Shown here piece by piece: positions 24,911-33,400 of a stretch of DNA of 64,000 nt. Within the stretch, counting starts at the first letter, position 1. Each line of letters starts with the position of its first letter. Source of the DNA: Bryobacterales bacterium (lineage in GTDB: Bacteria; Acidobacteriota; Terriglobia; Bryobacterales; Bryobacteraceae); the NCBI GenBank assembly GCA_016721425.1, contig JADKID010000005.1, positions 124,001-188,000 on the forward strand, in the 5' to 3' direction. The notes under the pieces were generated by a model, which worked only from the letters and a program-made list of their open reading frames with translations, made no database searches and was not told the origin of the DNA. Made by a program: the position numbers and the translations under genes.

Positions 24911-27339
24911 CCGGCGGCTCCGGAGGGTGGGGGCATGCGAACGATGCGGAGGGCGGGCCTGGGCGCTGATTTGGCGCGTTTATTCTCCATCATGCGGCGA
25001 TTGGCGATGGCGAGGAGGTCCTCGGCGGCGGCGCCATCGTCTGGAGAGGAGGCGGCGCCAGTGCTGAGCGTGATGGATCGGTCGTTGCAGATGGCGGCGC
25101 CGGCCTCACGGGCGGCGTTCTCGATGTCGAGTATGCGCTGTTCGAGACAGGCGGGCTCGATTGCCGGGAGGACGAGGACGAATTCATCGCCGCCCATGCG
25201 GGCCGCGAATTCGCCGGCTGCGCAGAGCCGTTTGAGGTCACCGGCGAGGCGGCTGAGGATGCGGTTGCCGTTGACGTGGCCGAAGCGATCGTTCACTTTT
25301 TTGAAAGCATCGAGATCGCAGAGAAGCACGGTGAGGGGGCGTTTGGTTTGTTTAGAGGCATCGAGCTCATCCTGAAGATGGAGCAGGATGGCGCGACCGG
25401 TGGGCAAGCCGGTAAGCGGATCGGTGGCGGAGGCATTGGCGGATTCGCGATATTTGACGGCCTCCTGGATGACACGGGTGAGCCGGGGCCCGACGGACTG
25501 GAGCAGGCGGAGTTCATCGCGGGAGAAGGAATCGCGGGTGGAGCGATAGAGGGTGAGAACGCCACAGATGCCGCGGTCGCCTTCGAGGGGCACGGCGAGG
25601 GCGGATTCGAGGCGGCTGAACACTCCAGGATCGTTGAGATAGCCCATTTCGACGCTGGGGGTGCCGTTGATGATGGACTGGCCGGTTTCGGCAACCCATC
25701 CGGAGATGCCCTGACCGATGGGAATGCGGAGGGTCTGGAAGATGGGGGACTCGTCGCCGACGGTGCACGCTGATTCGAGTTTGCCATCGCGGAGTAGATA
25801 CATGGCGAGGGTGTCATAAGGGACGAGGGACTTGAGGCGTCCGGCGAGGGTATCGAGGGTCTGGCTGAGACCGAGGGACTGGCCGAGTTCGGCGGTGAGC
25901 TCGACGAGGGCGCGGACCTCCTGTTGTGCATTGGCGATGGTGGTGAGGAAGCCGGCGGTGCCCTCGCGAGGACCCTCTGCGGCGACTTCGAAGCCGGCGC
26001 CAGGAGCAGCGGGATTGGAGTTGCGGGCAGGAGTGGAGACGACCATCTGTTGCATTTCGCGGACGGCGAGCTGCGCTTTCTTTTCGTATTGGAGGAAGTT
26101 GAGGCGGAGGAGTTCTACGATTTGGGGATCGTAACTTCGGCCGGACTCCTTAACGACCCAGGCGAGGGCTTCTTCGAGAGGGAGGGCGCGGTGGTAGGGC
26201 CGATCGGAGGCGAGGGCATCGAAGCAATCGACGACGCCGAGGATGCGGGCGCCGATGGGGATGCCAACGCCGGAGAGGCGATGGGGGTAACCGCTGCCAT
26301 CCCATTTTTCGTGGTGGGCACGCACGATGGGCGCGACGGGATAGGGGAACTGGACCCGTTCCAAGATATCGGCGCCAATTTCGGGGTGGAGCTTCATCTT
26401 GTCGAACTCTTCGGGGGTGAGTTTGCCGGGTTTGGAGATGATGTATTCGGGGACAGCGAGCTTGCCGATGTCATGAAGGACGGAGGCCGTGCGGAGGGCT
26501 TCGAGTTCGAGTTCATCGAGCTGGAGGGCCTTGCCGAGTTCGAGGGCGTAGATCTGCACGCGGCGGAGATGCTCGTGTGTATTGTGATCCTTGGCGTCGA
26601 TGGACATGGCCAGGGCCTCAATGGTGCGCATATGGACAGCGGCCATATCCTGGGCGTGCACCTTTTCGCTCTCGAGGCGGTCCAGGTAGAGGCGATAGGA
26701 GCGGTAGAGCAGGAACATGGGGGGGAGGACGAGCAGTGCCCACTCCCAGCCCCACCAGCGACTGGTGACATCGTAGAGCCAGGCAATGGAGGCTCCGGCG
26801 AGATAGTAGGGGAGGGACCAGAAGCAGGATTCCCGCCAAACGAGGCCGGAGTCTTTGCCTTCCGTGAGCGCGATGACGACGGCGACGGGCGCGGTATTGG
26901 CGACGAAGAAGAAGAGTGACGCCAAGCCGAGACGGAGGGGCAATTGTGCGCCGTACTCGACCAGGAGCGGCCACTGAAAGACGGCTTGGGCGGCGGTGAC
27001 GCCGAGCGAGGCGGCAGCCACGTTGAAGAGAACCTGGACCCAGCCTGGCCGGCGTTTGGCGCCCCAGAAGCACTGCACCAACGTGGCAGCCTCAGCGAGG
27101 ATCAGAGTTTGCGCCGGCGGAAGGCGGACAATGCCGATGAGCACAAAGAGGAAGTAGAGCGACATGGTGCCGGTGGCGCCTGGCAGCGAAACCTTGAGGC
27201 GGGAAGCCAACATCGCCACGACAGTAAGAACGAGAAACTGAAGGGGATCGTGCAGATTTAGCTTGGCGAGTTCGACGCCCAGAACCAAGGCACCCAGGAG
27301 AATGATGGTCGCTATGTAGCGGCGAGCTACGGGTGACAT
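24907..27339 (-). CDS. membrane HD-GYP / GAF / GGDEF protein (cyclic di-GMP turnover)
   Basis: Large 810-residue regulator. Residues 1 to about 225 form roughly six to seven membrane helices of a MASE-like sensor. An HD-GYP phosphodiesterase domain follows: HDIGKLAVPEYI near residue 287 and HHEKWDGSGYP near 346 give the full metal and GYP motifs. A GAF domain spans about 460-610, and a GGDEF domain with intact GGDEF near residue 714 completes the chain; the RxxD inhibitory site is absent (AAGE instead). Both c-di-GMP synthesis and breakdown are thus possible. The stop overlaps the start of the DppB-like permease by 4 nt, making this the first gene of the transporter operon. Confidence 0.92.
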   Translation of the reverse strand: MSPVARRYIATIILLGALVLGVELAKLNLHDPLQFLVLTVVAMLASRLKVSLPGATGTMSLYFLFVLIGIVRLPPAQTLILAEAATLVQCFWGAKRRPGWVQVLFNVAAASLGVTAAQAVFQWPLLVEYGAQLPLRLGLASLFFFVANTAPVAVVIALTEGKDSGLVWRESCFWSLPYYLAGASIAWLYDVTSRWWGWEWALLVLPPMFLLYRSYRLYLDRLESEKVHAQDMAAVHMRTIEALAMSIDAKDHNTHEHLRRVQIYALELGKALQLDELELEALRTASVLHDIGKLAVPEYIISKPGKLTPEEFDKMKLHPEIGADILERVQFPYPVAPIVRAHHEKWDGSGYPHRLSGVGIPIGARILGVVDCFDALASDRPYHRALPLEEALAWVVKESGRSYDPQIVELLRLNFLQYEKKAQLAVREMQQMVVSTPARNSNPAAPGAGFEVAAEGPREGTAGFLTTIANAQQEVRALVELTAELGQSLGLSQTLDTLAGRLKSLVPYDTLAMYLLRDGKLESACTVGDESPIFQTLRIPIGQGISGWVAETGQSIINGTPSVEMGYLNDPGVFSRLESALAVPLEGDRGICGVLTLYRSTRDSFSRDELRLLQSVGPRLTRVIQEAVKYRESANASATDPLTGLPTGRAILLHLQDELDASKQTKRPLTVLLCDLDAFKKVNDRFGHVNGNRILSRLAGDLKRLCAAGEFAARMGGDEFVLVLPAIEPACLEQRILDIENAAREAGAAICNDRSITLSTGAASSPDDGAAAEDLLAIANRRMMENKRAKSAPRPALRIVRMPPPSGAAG

Positions 27340-27599
27340 GGGGGTGCGTACTCCAGGCTAGGGCTTTTATTGCACAAAATGCAACTGATTCATTATCGAT
27401 AGATTGGCTCCGCGAGGATAGTCCCCTACTTGGATTGGGCTGACCAACCGATAGAAGACAAGGGTGAGAGTGTCTCAGCATGAGGCGCTCTAGCCAGATT
27501 GGAACAAGGTACCTAGCAAGAAATAGGAAGAAACAAGGGTTCTTTCGGGGACCGAAAATTGCTAGTACTATGAGTACCAGCCGAAGGAGCTGTCTGAAG
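27340..27599. promoter_or_regulatory. divergent promoter region between c-di-GMP/transporter operon and subtilase
   Basis: 260 bp between two divergent genes, lower in GC than its surroundings. It contains a short inverted repeat TTGCA-N5-TGCAA (27370-27384), and TTGCAC followed 18 nt later by TATCGA could be a plus-strand promoter. Neither match is strong. The AAGGAG ribosome binding site for the subtilase lies near the right end. Confidence 0.3.
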
Positions 27600-29264
27600 A
27601 TGAAGTCGCGCCTTAGTCTTAGCATGCTTTTCCTGTTTCTGGCCTCAATCGCCACACTTTGGGGTCAACAGTCCCATCAGAAGTACTCCACTGACCTAAA
27701 CGCTGCGATCACAGCGGGAGAAACCGACTTTATCGTGCAGTATGCGCGAACGCCCGGAGCCGCTCAGAAATGGAACGCAGAGAGCAGGGGCGCGCGCTGG
27801 AAGAATGACCTGCCGCACATTCGAGCGGCCCAATATTCGGTACAACCGAACCGTTTGCGGGAGATGGCGGACGATCCGGATGTAGAGTTCATCACGCCGG
27901 ACCGCGCGGTGGTGGGTACGATGGACGTGACGGCGCCGAGCGTGGGCGCGAACTGGGCCTGGCAGTACGGATGGACGGGCCGGGGTGTCGGGGTTGCCCT
28001 GATCGACAGTGGCGTATCGAAGGTGGCCGACATTAAGGACCGGATTGTGTATGAAGAGTCGTTTATCGGTGGCAGCACAGAGGACCAGTACGGCCACGGG
28101 GTTCATGTGGCGGGGATTATCGCGGCGGACGGGCAGGGCTCCAACGGCAAGTACAAGGGGATTGCACCGCAGGCGTCGATTGTGAGCCTGAGGGTTCTGG
28201 ACAGCGACGGCCACGGGAAGGATTCGGACGTGATCCGGGCGATCTGGCGGGCGATTCAGTTGAAGAGCCGGTACAACATCCGGGTGATCAATCTCTCGCT
28301 GGGCCGTCCGGTTTTTGAGAGCTACACGCGGGATCCGCTATGCCTGGCGGTGGAAGCGGCGTGGCGCAGTGGAATCGTCGTGGTGGTGGCAGCCGGCAAT
28401 GAGGGCCGGAACAACTCGGCGGGGACACAGGGCTATGCCACGATCGGTTCGCCGGCGAACGATCCGCTGGCGCTGACAGTGGGCGCGATGAAGACGATGG
28501 AGACGGTGGCCCGCACGGACGATCAAATCGCGAGCTACAGTTCGAAGGGACCGACGCTGCTGGATCATGTGGTGAAGCCTGACCTGGTGGCTCCGGGCAA
28601 CCGGATTGTCTCGTTGGACGGCAAGAACAAGACAACGTTGGAGAAGCTATATCCGGAGAACTCCATCAAGCCAGCGCACTTCATGCTGAGCGGGACATCG
28701 ATGGCGGCGGCAGTGGTAAGCGGGGCGGTGGCGGTACTGCTCGACAAGGAGCCGAGGTTGACACCGGATCAGGTGAAGGCACGGCTGATGAAGACGGCGG
28801 CGAAGGCGTTTCCGAACACGAGCTTCGCCTTTGACCCGGTCTCGGCAAAGAGCTTCACCGCCCAGTACGATCTCTTCACGGTGGGCGCCGGGTACCTGGA
28901 CGTGACTGCGGCGTTGCGGAGTAACGAGGTTTTGCCGGCGGGCGTATTGGCGGTATCGCCGAACGCGGTGTATGACGCGAAGCACAAGACGGTGAACGTC
29001 GTGTTCCCGAACGGCATGGTGTGGGGCACGGGGATGGTGTGGGGGACCGGCATGGTGTGGGGCACCGGAATGGTGTGGGGCACGAGCGTGGTGAATGCCT
29101 CCGGGATGGTGTGGGGCACCGGAATGGTGTGGGGCACGTCGGGCACGACGGGCTTCGGCATGGTGTGGGGCACGGGGATGGTGTGGGGGACCGGCATGGT
29201 CTGGGGTACCGGGGCGGATTGGGGCACGCAGGGCCTGGGTGTGCTGTCGAAGGGCGAGAACTAG
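27600..29264 (+). CDS. secreted subtilisin-like protease with C-terminal GMVWGT hexad repeat
   Basis: Exported S8 protease of 554 residues. ATG at 27600 is chosen because the signal peptide (MKSRLSLSMLFLFLASIATL) begins there and AAGGAG lies about 10 nt upstream; in-frame starts at 27570 and 27480 are possible. A propeptide region (about 25-110) precedes the catalytic domain with Asp136 (LIDSGVS), His166 (YGHGVHVAG) and Ser367 (LSGTSMA). Residues 472-543 are twelve hexads, nine of them exactly GMVWGT. This Trp-rich tail is probably extracellular and may act in surface attachment or assembly, but its role is unknown. The gene is divergent from the c-di-GMP/peptide transporter operon. Confidence 0.93.
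   Translation: MKSRLSLSMLFLFLASIATLWGQQSHQKYSTDLNAAITAGETDFIVQYARTPGAAQKWNAESRGARWKNDLPHIRAAQYSVQPNRLREMADDPDVEFITPDRAVVGTMDVTAPSVGANWAWQYGWTGRGVGVALIDSGVSKVADIKDRIVYEESFIGGSTEDQYGHGVHVAGIIAADGQGSNGKYKGIAPQASIVSLRVLDSDGHGKDSDVIRAIWRAIQLKSRYNIRVINLSLGRPVFESYTRDPLCLAVEAAWRSGIVVVVAAGNEGRNNSAGTQGYATIGSPANDPLALTVGAMKTMETVARTDDQIASYSSKGPTLLDHVVKPDLVAPGNRIVSLDGKNKTTLEKLYPENSIKPAHFMLSGTSMAAAVVSGAVAVLLDKEPRLTPDQVKARLMKTAAKAFPNTSFAFDPVSAKSFTAQYDLFTVGAGYLDVTAALRSNEVLPAGVLAVSPNAVYDAKHKTVNVVFPNGMVWGTGMVWGTGMVWGTGMVWGTSVVNASGMVWGTGMVWGTSGTTGFGMVWGTGMVWGTGMVWGTGADWGTQGLGVLSKGEN
29013..29228 (+). repeat. in-frame 18-bp tandem repeat encoding GMVWGT hexads
   Basis: 216 bp made of twelve 18-bp units in exact register. 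Nine encode GMVWGT, the last encodes GADWGT, and two six-residue spacers (SVVNAS, SGTTGF) keep the register. Units differ at synonymous positions, so the protein repeat is kept while the DNA has diverged. It is coding sequence, not CRISPR or a mobile-element end. Confidence 0.97.
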
Positions 29265-29303
29265 GCGCTCGGGCGCGGGACACCACGTCGCGGCAGATGG
29301 GCA

Positions 29304-29335
29304 ATGGGAAACAGACCTGATAGTCTGTTTCCCAT
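29304..29335. promoter_or_regulatory. perfect 13-bp hairpin overlapping the GH2 start codon
   Basis: Arms ATGGGAAACAGAC (29304-29316) and GTCTGTTTCCCAT (29323-29335) pair perfectly around a 6-nt loop. The right arm ends inside the start codon of the GH2 gene (ATG at 29334), so in mRNA the start would be buried. No T-run follows, so it is not a simple terminator for the subtilase. It could be a protein-binding palindrome or a translational control element. Confidence 0.6.
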
Positions 29336-31373
29336 GACACCCGGATCCAGACGCACGTTTTTCTCCCAGGCTGCCGGATTGGCAGCAACCGCGGGGCTGA
29401 CGGAGGGCGCTGCGAACAGCACGGCGCGCGGCGCGGCCGGCGCGATTTCACTGAATGGGGAGTGGGCGTTTCGACTTGGTGGGGAGAGAAGCTGGAGGAA
29501 GATCACCGTGCCGCACACATGGCAGGTGGATTCCTCCAGCGTGAATCATTTAGGAAAGGCGTCATACCGGCGCCTTTTTTTTGCGCCTGACGCTTGGAAG
29601 GGCGGTGCGGTGCGGGTGGAGTTTGAGAGTGTATTCCATTCGGCGAAGGTGGCGGTCAACGGGCGGGCGGTGGGGGAGCACATCGGCAAGGGCTACACAG
29701 CGTTCACGCTGGACGTGACGGATGCGCTGAAGTATGGCGAAGAGAACGAACTGACGGTGGAAGCTGACAACTCGTTTTTCGATGGGATGCTGCCGCGCAA
29801 CAACAGCTATGACTGGACGCCGGATGGGGGGATCTACCGGCCGGTGTGGTTGCATGCGACGCCGGCGCTTTACATCGAGAGAGTGGAAGTGGACGCTGCG
29901 CCTGAGGCGACGGGCGGGCGCGGGGTGGTGGGCCTGCGGGCAGTGGTGCGGAACCGGGGGACGAGAACGGCGCGTCTGGTGGTGGAGGTGGAGGTATATG
30001 ACGACGCCACGGGACTGGCGGTGGCACGCAGTTCGACGGCGACCGAGGTGGGGGCCGGCAAGACGGAGACGGTGACTCTGCCGGCGGCGCGAATCGAGCA
30101 GGCCAAGCTGTGGCATTTTGACCATCCGAACCTCTACCGGGTGCGGGTGACGGCCGGGGGGCACTCGGTGGAGGAGACGTTTGGGATTCGCCGGTTTGAG
30201 GTGAAGGACGGGTACTTCCATTTGAATGGCGAGCGGGTCCATCTGATGGGCGTGGAGCGCATGGCGGGAAGCCATCCGCAGTTTGGGATGGCGGAGCCGG
30301 TGGAGTGGATCGAGCACGATCACAAGGACATGAAGGAGCTGAACTGCGTCTTCACGCGGGTGCACTGGATGCAGGACAAGCGGTTGCTGGACTGGTGCGA
30401 CCGGAACGGCATGCTGATGCAGTTGGAGGTGCCGACGTGGGGTCCGGCAACGTGGAAGGGCATGACGGGGACGACGGCGCCGGCGATCCTGGAGAACGGG
30501 CTGGAGCAGTTGCGGGAGATGATCGCGCAGAACCGGAATCATCCGTGCATTTTCGCGTGGGGGCTGTGCAACGAGATTGGTGGGGCGAATCCGCCGGCGA
30601 AGCAGTTTGCGCAGGCGATGTTCAAGGAGGCGCGGCGGCTGGATGGGCAGAGGCTGCTCTCGTATGCGTCGAATACGCTCCATGCCGATCCGCGCGGGGA
30701 CGTGGCGGGCGAGATGGACATTCTGGAGTGGAACGAGTATTACGAGAGCTGGTACGGCGGGGATGCGAACTCGGTGCGGGAGTCGTTGAAGAAGATCCGG
30801 GCGGTGTATCCGAACAAGTTGATTGTGATCAGCGAGTACGGGTTGTGCGAGTGCGATCCGAAGAATCCGACGAGCGACGAGCGGCGGGTGAAGGTGCTGG
30901 AAACGCACGATGCTGTGTACCGCGAGGATCCGCGGGTGGGCGGGCTGATCTTCTTCTGCTACAACGACTACCGGACGCATATCGGCGACAAGGGCCAGGG
31001 GGTGATGAAGCAGCGGGTGCATGGCGTGGTGGACGTGTATGGGGAGAAGAAGCCGAGCTACGAGGCGCTGCGGCGGGAATCGAGCCCGGTGGAGACGTTT
31101 ACGGTGACGCGGGAGGGAGGCGAGTGGAGCGCGTCGCTGAAGACGCGGACGTTGATCCCGGCCTACACGCTGCGGGGGTACCAGCTGCGGTGGACTGTGT
31201 ATGCCTTTGGCGATCTACCGATGGAGCAGGTGGAGACGGCGTTGCCGGAGCTGAAGCCGGGCAGCGCGCATACGAGCAAGGCGCGATTTGTGGAGACGAA
31301 GATCGTGCGGGTGGTGGTGGAGATTGTGCGGCCAACGGGCTCGACGGTGTTGCGGACAGTGTGGCGGGGTTAG
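29334..31373 (+). CDS. Tat-exported glycoside hydrolase family 2 protein (beta-galactosidase/glucuronidase-like)
   Basis: Retaining glycosidase of 679 residues. A twin-arginine signal (SRRTFFSQAAGLAATAG) is followed by the sugar-binding jelly-roll domain, the immunoglobulin-like GH2 domain and the TIM barrel. The catalytic acid/base is the Glu in GLCNEIGG (about residue 414) and the nucleophile the Glu in VISEYGLCECD (about residue 501). The substrate may be a beta-galactoside, glucuronide or mannoside. The ATG at 29334 fits the Tat signal; an in-frame ATG at 29304 lies in the same hairpin. A terminator-like structure with eight T lies inside the coding region near 29557-29582. Confidence 0.92.
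   Translation: MTPGSRRTFFSQAAGLAATAGLTEGAANSTARGAAGAISLNGEWAFRLGGERSWRKITVPHTWQVDSSSVNHLGKASYRRLFFAPDAWKGGAVRVEFESVFHSAKVAVNGRAVGEHIGKGYTAFTLDVTDALKYGEENELTVEADNSFFDGMLPRNNSYDWTPDGGIYRPVWLHATPALYIERVEVDAAPEATGGRGVVGLRAVVRNRGTRTARLVVEVEVYDDATGLAVARSSTATEVGAGKTETVTLPAARIEQAKLWHFDHPNLYRVRVTAGGHSVEETFGIRRFEVKDGYFHLNGERVHLMGVERMAGSHPQFGMAEPVEWIEHDHKDMKELNCVFTRVHWMQDKRLLDWCDRNGMLMQLEVPTWGPATWKGMTGTTAPAILENGLEQLREMIAQNRNHPCIFAWGLCNEIGGANPPAKQFAQAMFKEARRLDGQRLLSYASNTLHADPRGDVAGEMDILEWNEYYESWYGGDANSVRESLKKIRAVYPNKLIVISEYGLCECDPKNPTSDERRVKVLETHDAVYREDPRVGGLIFFCYNDYRTHIGDKGQGVMKQRVHGVVDVYGEKKPSYEALRRESSPVETFTVTREGGEWSASLKTRTLIPAYTLRGYQLRWTVYAFGDLPMEQVETALPELKPGSAHTSKARFVETKIVRVVVEIVRPTGSTVLRTVWRG
29557..29582 (+). 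other. terminator-like hairpin plus T8 inside the GH2 coding sequence
   Basis: A 5-bp GC-rich stem (AGGCG 29557-29561, CGCCT 29571-29575) is followed by eight T at 29575-29582, which encode part of an Arg-Leu-Phe-Phe stretch. It has the form of a weak intrinsic terminator about 225 nt into the gene. It could also be chance, as the encoded residues suit a beta strand. Confidence 0.3.
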
Positions 31374-31551
31374 GTGGTCATGCTCTCACTTTGAGTTGGC
31401 GAACCTGTCCACAACTGGCGGCGGGAGGGGGGCTCGCGCCGGCGGTTGGTGTTGGGTTGCGGGCAGACGGGCACGGTGCAGGGGGCGAAGGCGCGGGTGA
31501 CGGGCCAGGTGATCGAGGTGGATTGTGGGGCTAAGTCCTTCGCGGCCACAT

Positions 31552-31585
31552 GGTATAATTATTCATAGTACTGAATAATTAGCCA
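31552..31585. promoter_or_regulatory. tandem ARG-box-like operator overlapping a TATAAT -10 element, upstream of argC
   Basis: A 10-bp perfect inverted repeat (31556-31565 and 31572-31581, 6-nt loop) lies 26 nt before argC. Read as two ARG boxes, 31552-31565 and 31572-31585 each match 12 of 14 positions of the enterobacterial ARG box TGAATAATTATTCA, spaced by 6 bp. A perfect TATAAT (31554-31559) overlaps the first box, so a bound repressor would block the promoter. No clear -35 element is seen. ArgR binding is inferred from the match. Confidence 0.55.
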
Positions 31586-31607
31586 TTCTGGTGGCCAAGG
31601 CGGACTC

Positions 31608-32615
31608 ATGACCATGCATGTCGGAATCGTCGGTTTTCGTGGATACAGCGGAGTGGAGTTGCAGCGGATCCTGGCGGCGCACCCGCGGACGACGCCGTGG
31701 CTACTGGAGCATCGGGCGGACTCTACCGAGGCGCCGCAGCCGTTGAACCGGCCGGGGCTGGCGCGGATTGCGTGCACGCCGGCGGCGATCCTGGAAGCGG
31801 GCATTGAGGTGGTGATGCTGGCGACACCGCCGGAGGTTTCGATGGACCTAGCCGCCAAGCTGATCCCGGAGGGGATTCGCGTGGTGGACCTGAGCGGGGC
31901 GTTCCGGCTGGGGACGGCAGAGACGTACAAGCACTGGTACAAAGAGGAGCACACGGCGGCGGACTTGCTGCTGTTGGCGGTGTACTCGATTCCGGAGCTG
32001 CATCGCAGCGCTGTGGCGGGGGCGAGACTGATTTCGAATCCGGGTTGTTATCCGACGGCGGCGAGCCTGGCGTTGCAGCCGCTAGTGGCGGCGGGCGTAA
32101 TCGACCGGGCGGCGGGGATCGTGTGCGACGCCAAGAGCGGGGTGAGCGGGGCGGGGCGGAAGCCGAGCCTGAAGACCTCGTTTTGTGAGGTGACTGAGAA
32201 CTTCTCGGCGTACTCGATTTTGAACCACCGTCATGTTCCTGAAGTGCTGATGAACTCCGGTTTGCAGGAGCAAGAGTTTAGCTTCACGGCGCAATTGATC
32301 CCGATTGACCGGGGGATTCTGGAGACGATCTATTTCCGCGCGCAAGGATTGAAGGACACGCAGGCGCTGCTGGATGTGTATTTGGCGGCCTATGGCCAGG
32401 AGCCGTTTGTGCGGCTGTATCCGGCGGGCGCGATGCCGGATCTGCGAGGCGTGAACCGCACGAATTTCTGCGACATTGGCGTGAGGCTGGACGAGAAGAC
32501 GGGCCGGGCGGTGGTGGTGGCGTGCATCGACAACCTGGTGAAGGGCGCGGCGGGGCAGGCGGTGCAGAATATGAACCTGATGATGGGGTACGGGGAGACG
32601 GAGGGTCTGCTGTGA
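31608..32615 (+). CDS. argC: N-acetyl-gamma-glutamyl-phosphate reductase
   Basis: Third step of arginine synthesis: NADPH-dependent reduction of N-acetylglutamyl phosphate to the semialdehyde. The 335-residue length fits. The nucleotide-binding loop GIVGFRGYSGVEL is at the N-terminus, and the active-site Cys is in SNPGCYPTAASLAL near residue 148. ATG at 31608 or the in-frame ATG at 31614 are both possible. It heads an argC-argB-acetyltransferase operon; its stop overlaps the argB start (GTGA). The palindrome just upstream is probably its operator. Confidence 0.96.
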   Translation: MTMHVGIVGFRGYSGVELQRILAAHPRTTPWLLEHRADSTEAPQPLNRPGLARIACTPAAILEAGIEVVMLATPPEVSMDLAAKLIPEGIRVVDLSGAFRLGTAETYKHWYKEEHTAADLLLLAVYSIPELHRSAVAGARLISNPGCYPTAASLALQPLVAAGVIDRAAGIVCDAKSGVSGAGRKPSLKTSFCEVTENFSAYSILNHRHVPEVLMNSGLQEQEFSFTAQLIPIDRGILETIYFRAQGLKDTQALLDVYLAAYGQEPFVRLYPAGAMPDLRGVNRTNFCDIGVRLDEKTGRAVVVACIDNLVKGAAGQAVQNMNLMMGYGETEGLL

Positions 32616-33400
32616 AGGTGCTGATCAAGTTGGGTGGCACGCTGGTGGACAATCCGGAGTCGCTGGCGGGGCTCTCGCGGGAGCTGGCGGCGCTGGCGGG
32701 GCATGGTGTGCGGGCCGTGGTGGTGCATGGCGGCGGGAAGCAGATGACGCAGTATCTGAAAGAGCGCGGGGTGGAATCGAAGTTCGTGAACGGGCTGCGG
32801 GTGACGTCGCCGGACGTGATTGACGCGGTGCTGAAGGTGTTTACGGGCTCGGTGAATAAGCAACTGGTTGCGAGCCTGGTGGCAGCGGGCGCGGGGGCGG
32901 TGGGGATCAGCGGGATTGATGCGGCTCTGGCCGAGGCGAGACAGATGGACCCGGCGCTGGGCGCTGTGGGCGAGATTGTGCGGACGAATCCGGCGGTGCT
33001 GGACACGCTGACGGGGGCTGGGTTTCTGCCGGTGGTGGCGTGTGTGGCGGGCGACCGGCAGGGAAACGTTTACAACGTCAATGCGGATCAGATGGCGGTG
33101 GCGTGTGCGACAGGGTACGGAGCAGAGCGGCTGCTGTTTCTGACGGATGTAGAAGGGGTGCGGGATGGCTCCGGGGCGACGCTTTCGGTGCTGACGGCCG
33201 GGGGAGCGCAGGGCCTGATTGCATCGGGGGCGGCGACGGGCGGGATGCAGGCGAAGCTGAACTCGGCGTGCGCGGCGCTGGCAGGCGGGGTGAAGGAGGT
33301 GGTGATTGCGCCGGGCGCGGCGGCGGGGATCATTGGGCGGCTGCTGGCGGGCGAAGGCGTGGGCACACGGATCATCGCGGATGGAGAGGGGGCAGGATGA
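32612..33400 (+). CDS. argB: acetylglutamate kinase
   Basis: Second step of arginine synthesis: phosphorylates N-acetylglutamate. The start is the GTG at 32612, which overlaps the argC stop by 4 nt and puts the kinase fold at the N-terminus (VKVLIKLGGTLVDN). Motifs of the amino-acid kinase family are VVVHGGGKQM, NVNADQMAVACATG and TDVEGVRDGSG; length is 262 residues. It lacks an obvious N-terminal helix extension, which in other bacteria marks arginine-inhibited kinases, so feedback may be weak. Its stop overlaps the next start by 4 nt (ATGA). Confidence 0.95.
   Translation: MKVLIKLGGTLVDNPESLAGLSRELAALAGHGVRAVVVHGGGKQMTQYLKERGVESKFVNGLRVTSPDVIDAVLKVFTGSVNKQLVASLVAAGAGAVGISGIDAALAEARQMDPALGAVGEIVRTNPAVLDTLTGAGFLPVVACVAGDRQGNVYNVNADQMAVACATGYGAERLLFLTDVEGVRDGSGATLSVLTAGGAQGLIASGAATGGMQAKLNSACAALAGGVKEVVIAPGAAAGIIGRLLAGEGVGTRIIADGEGAG

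Noticed and set aside
29013..29228. Regular 18-bp direct repeats resembling a CRISPR or satellite
   Set aside because: Units are contiguous, in frame and encode GMVWGT in the subtilase; there are no spacers of CRISPR type and no cas genes.
31446..31568. Forty-codon frame with a lipobox-like LVLGCG start between GH2 and argC
   Set aside because: It starts only at TTG or GTG without a ribosome binding site, ends inside the arg operator and has no recognisable family; it may be chance.
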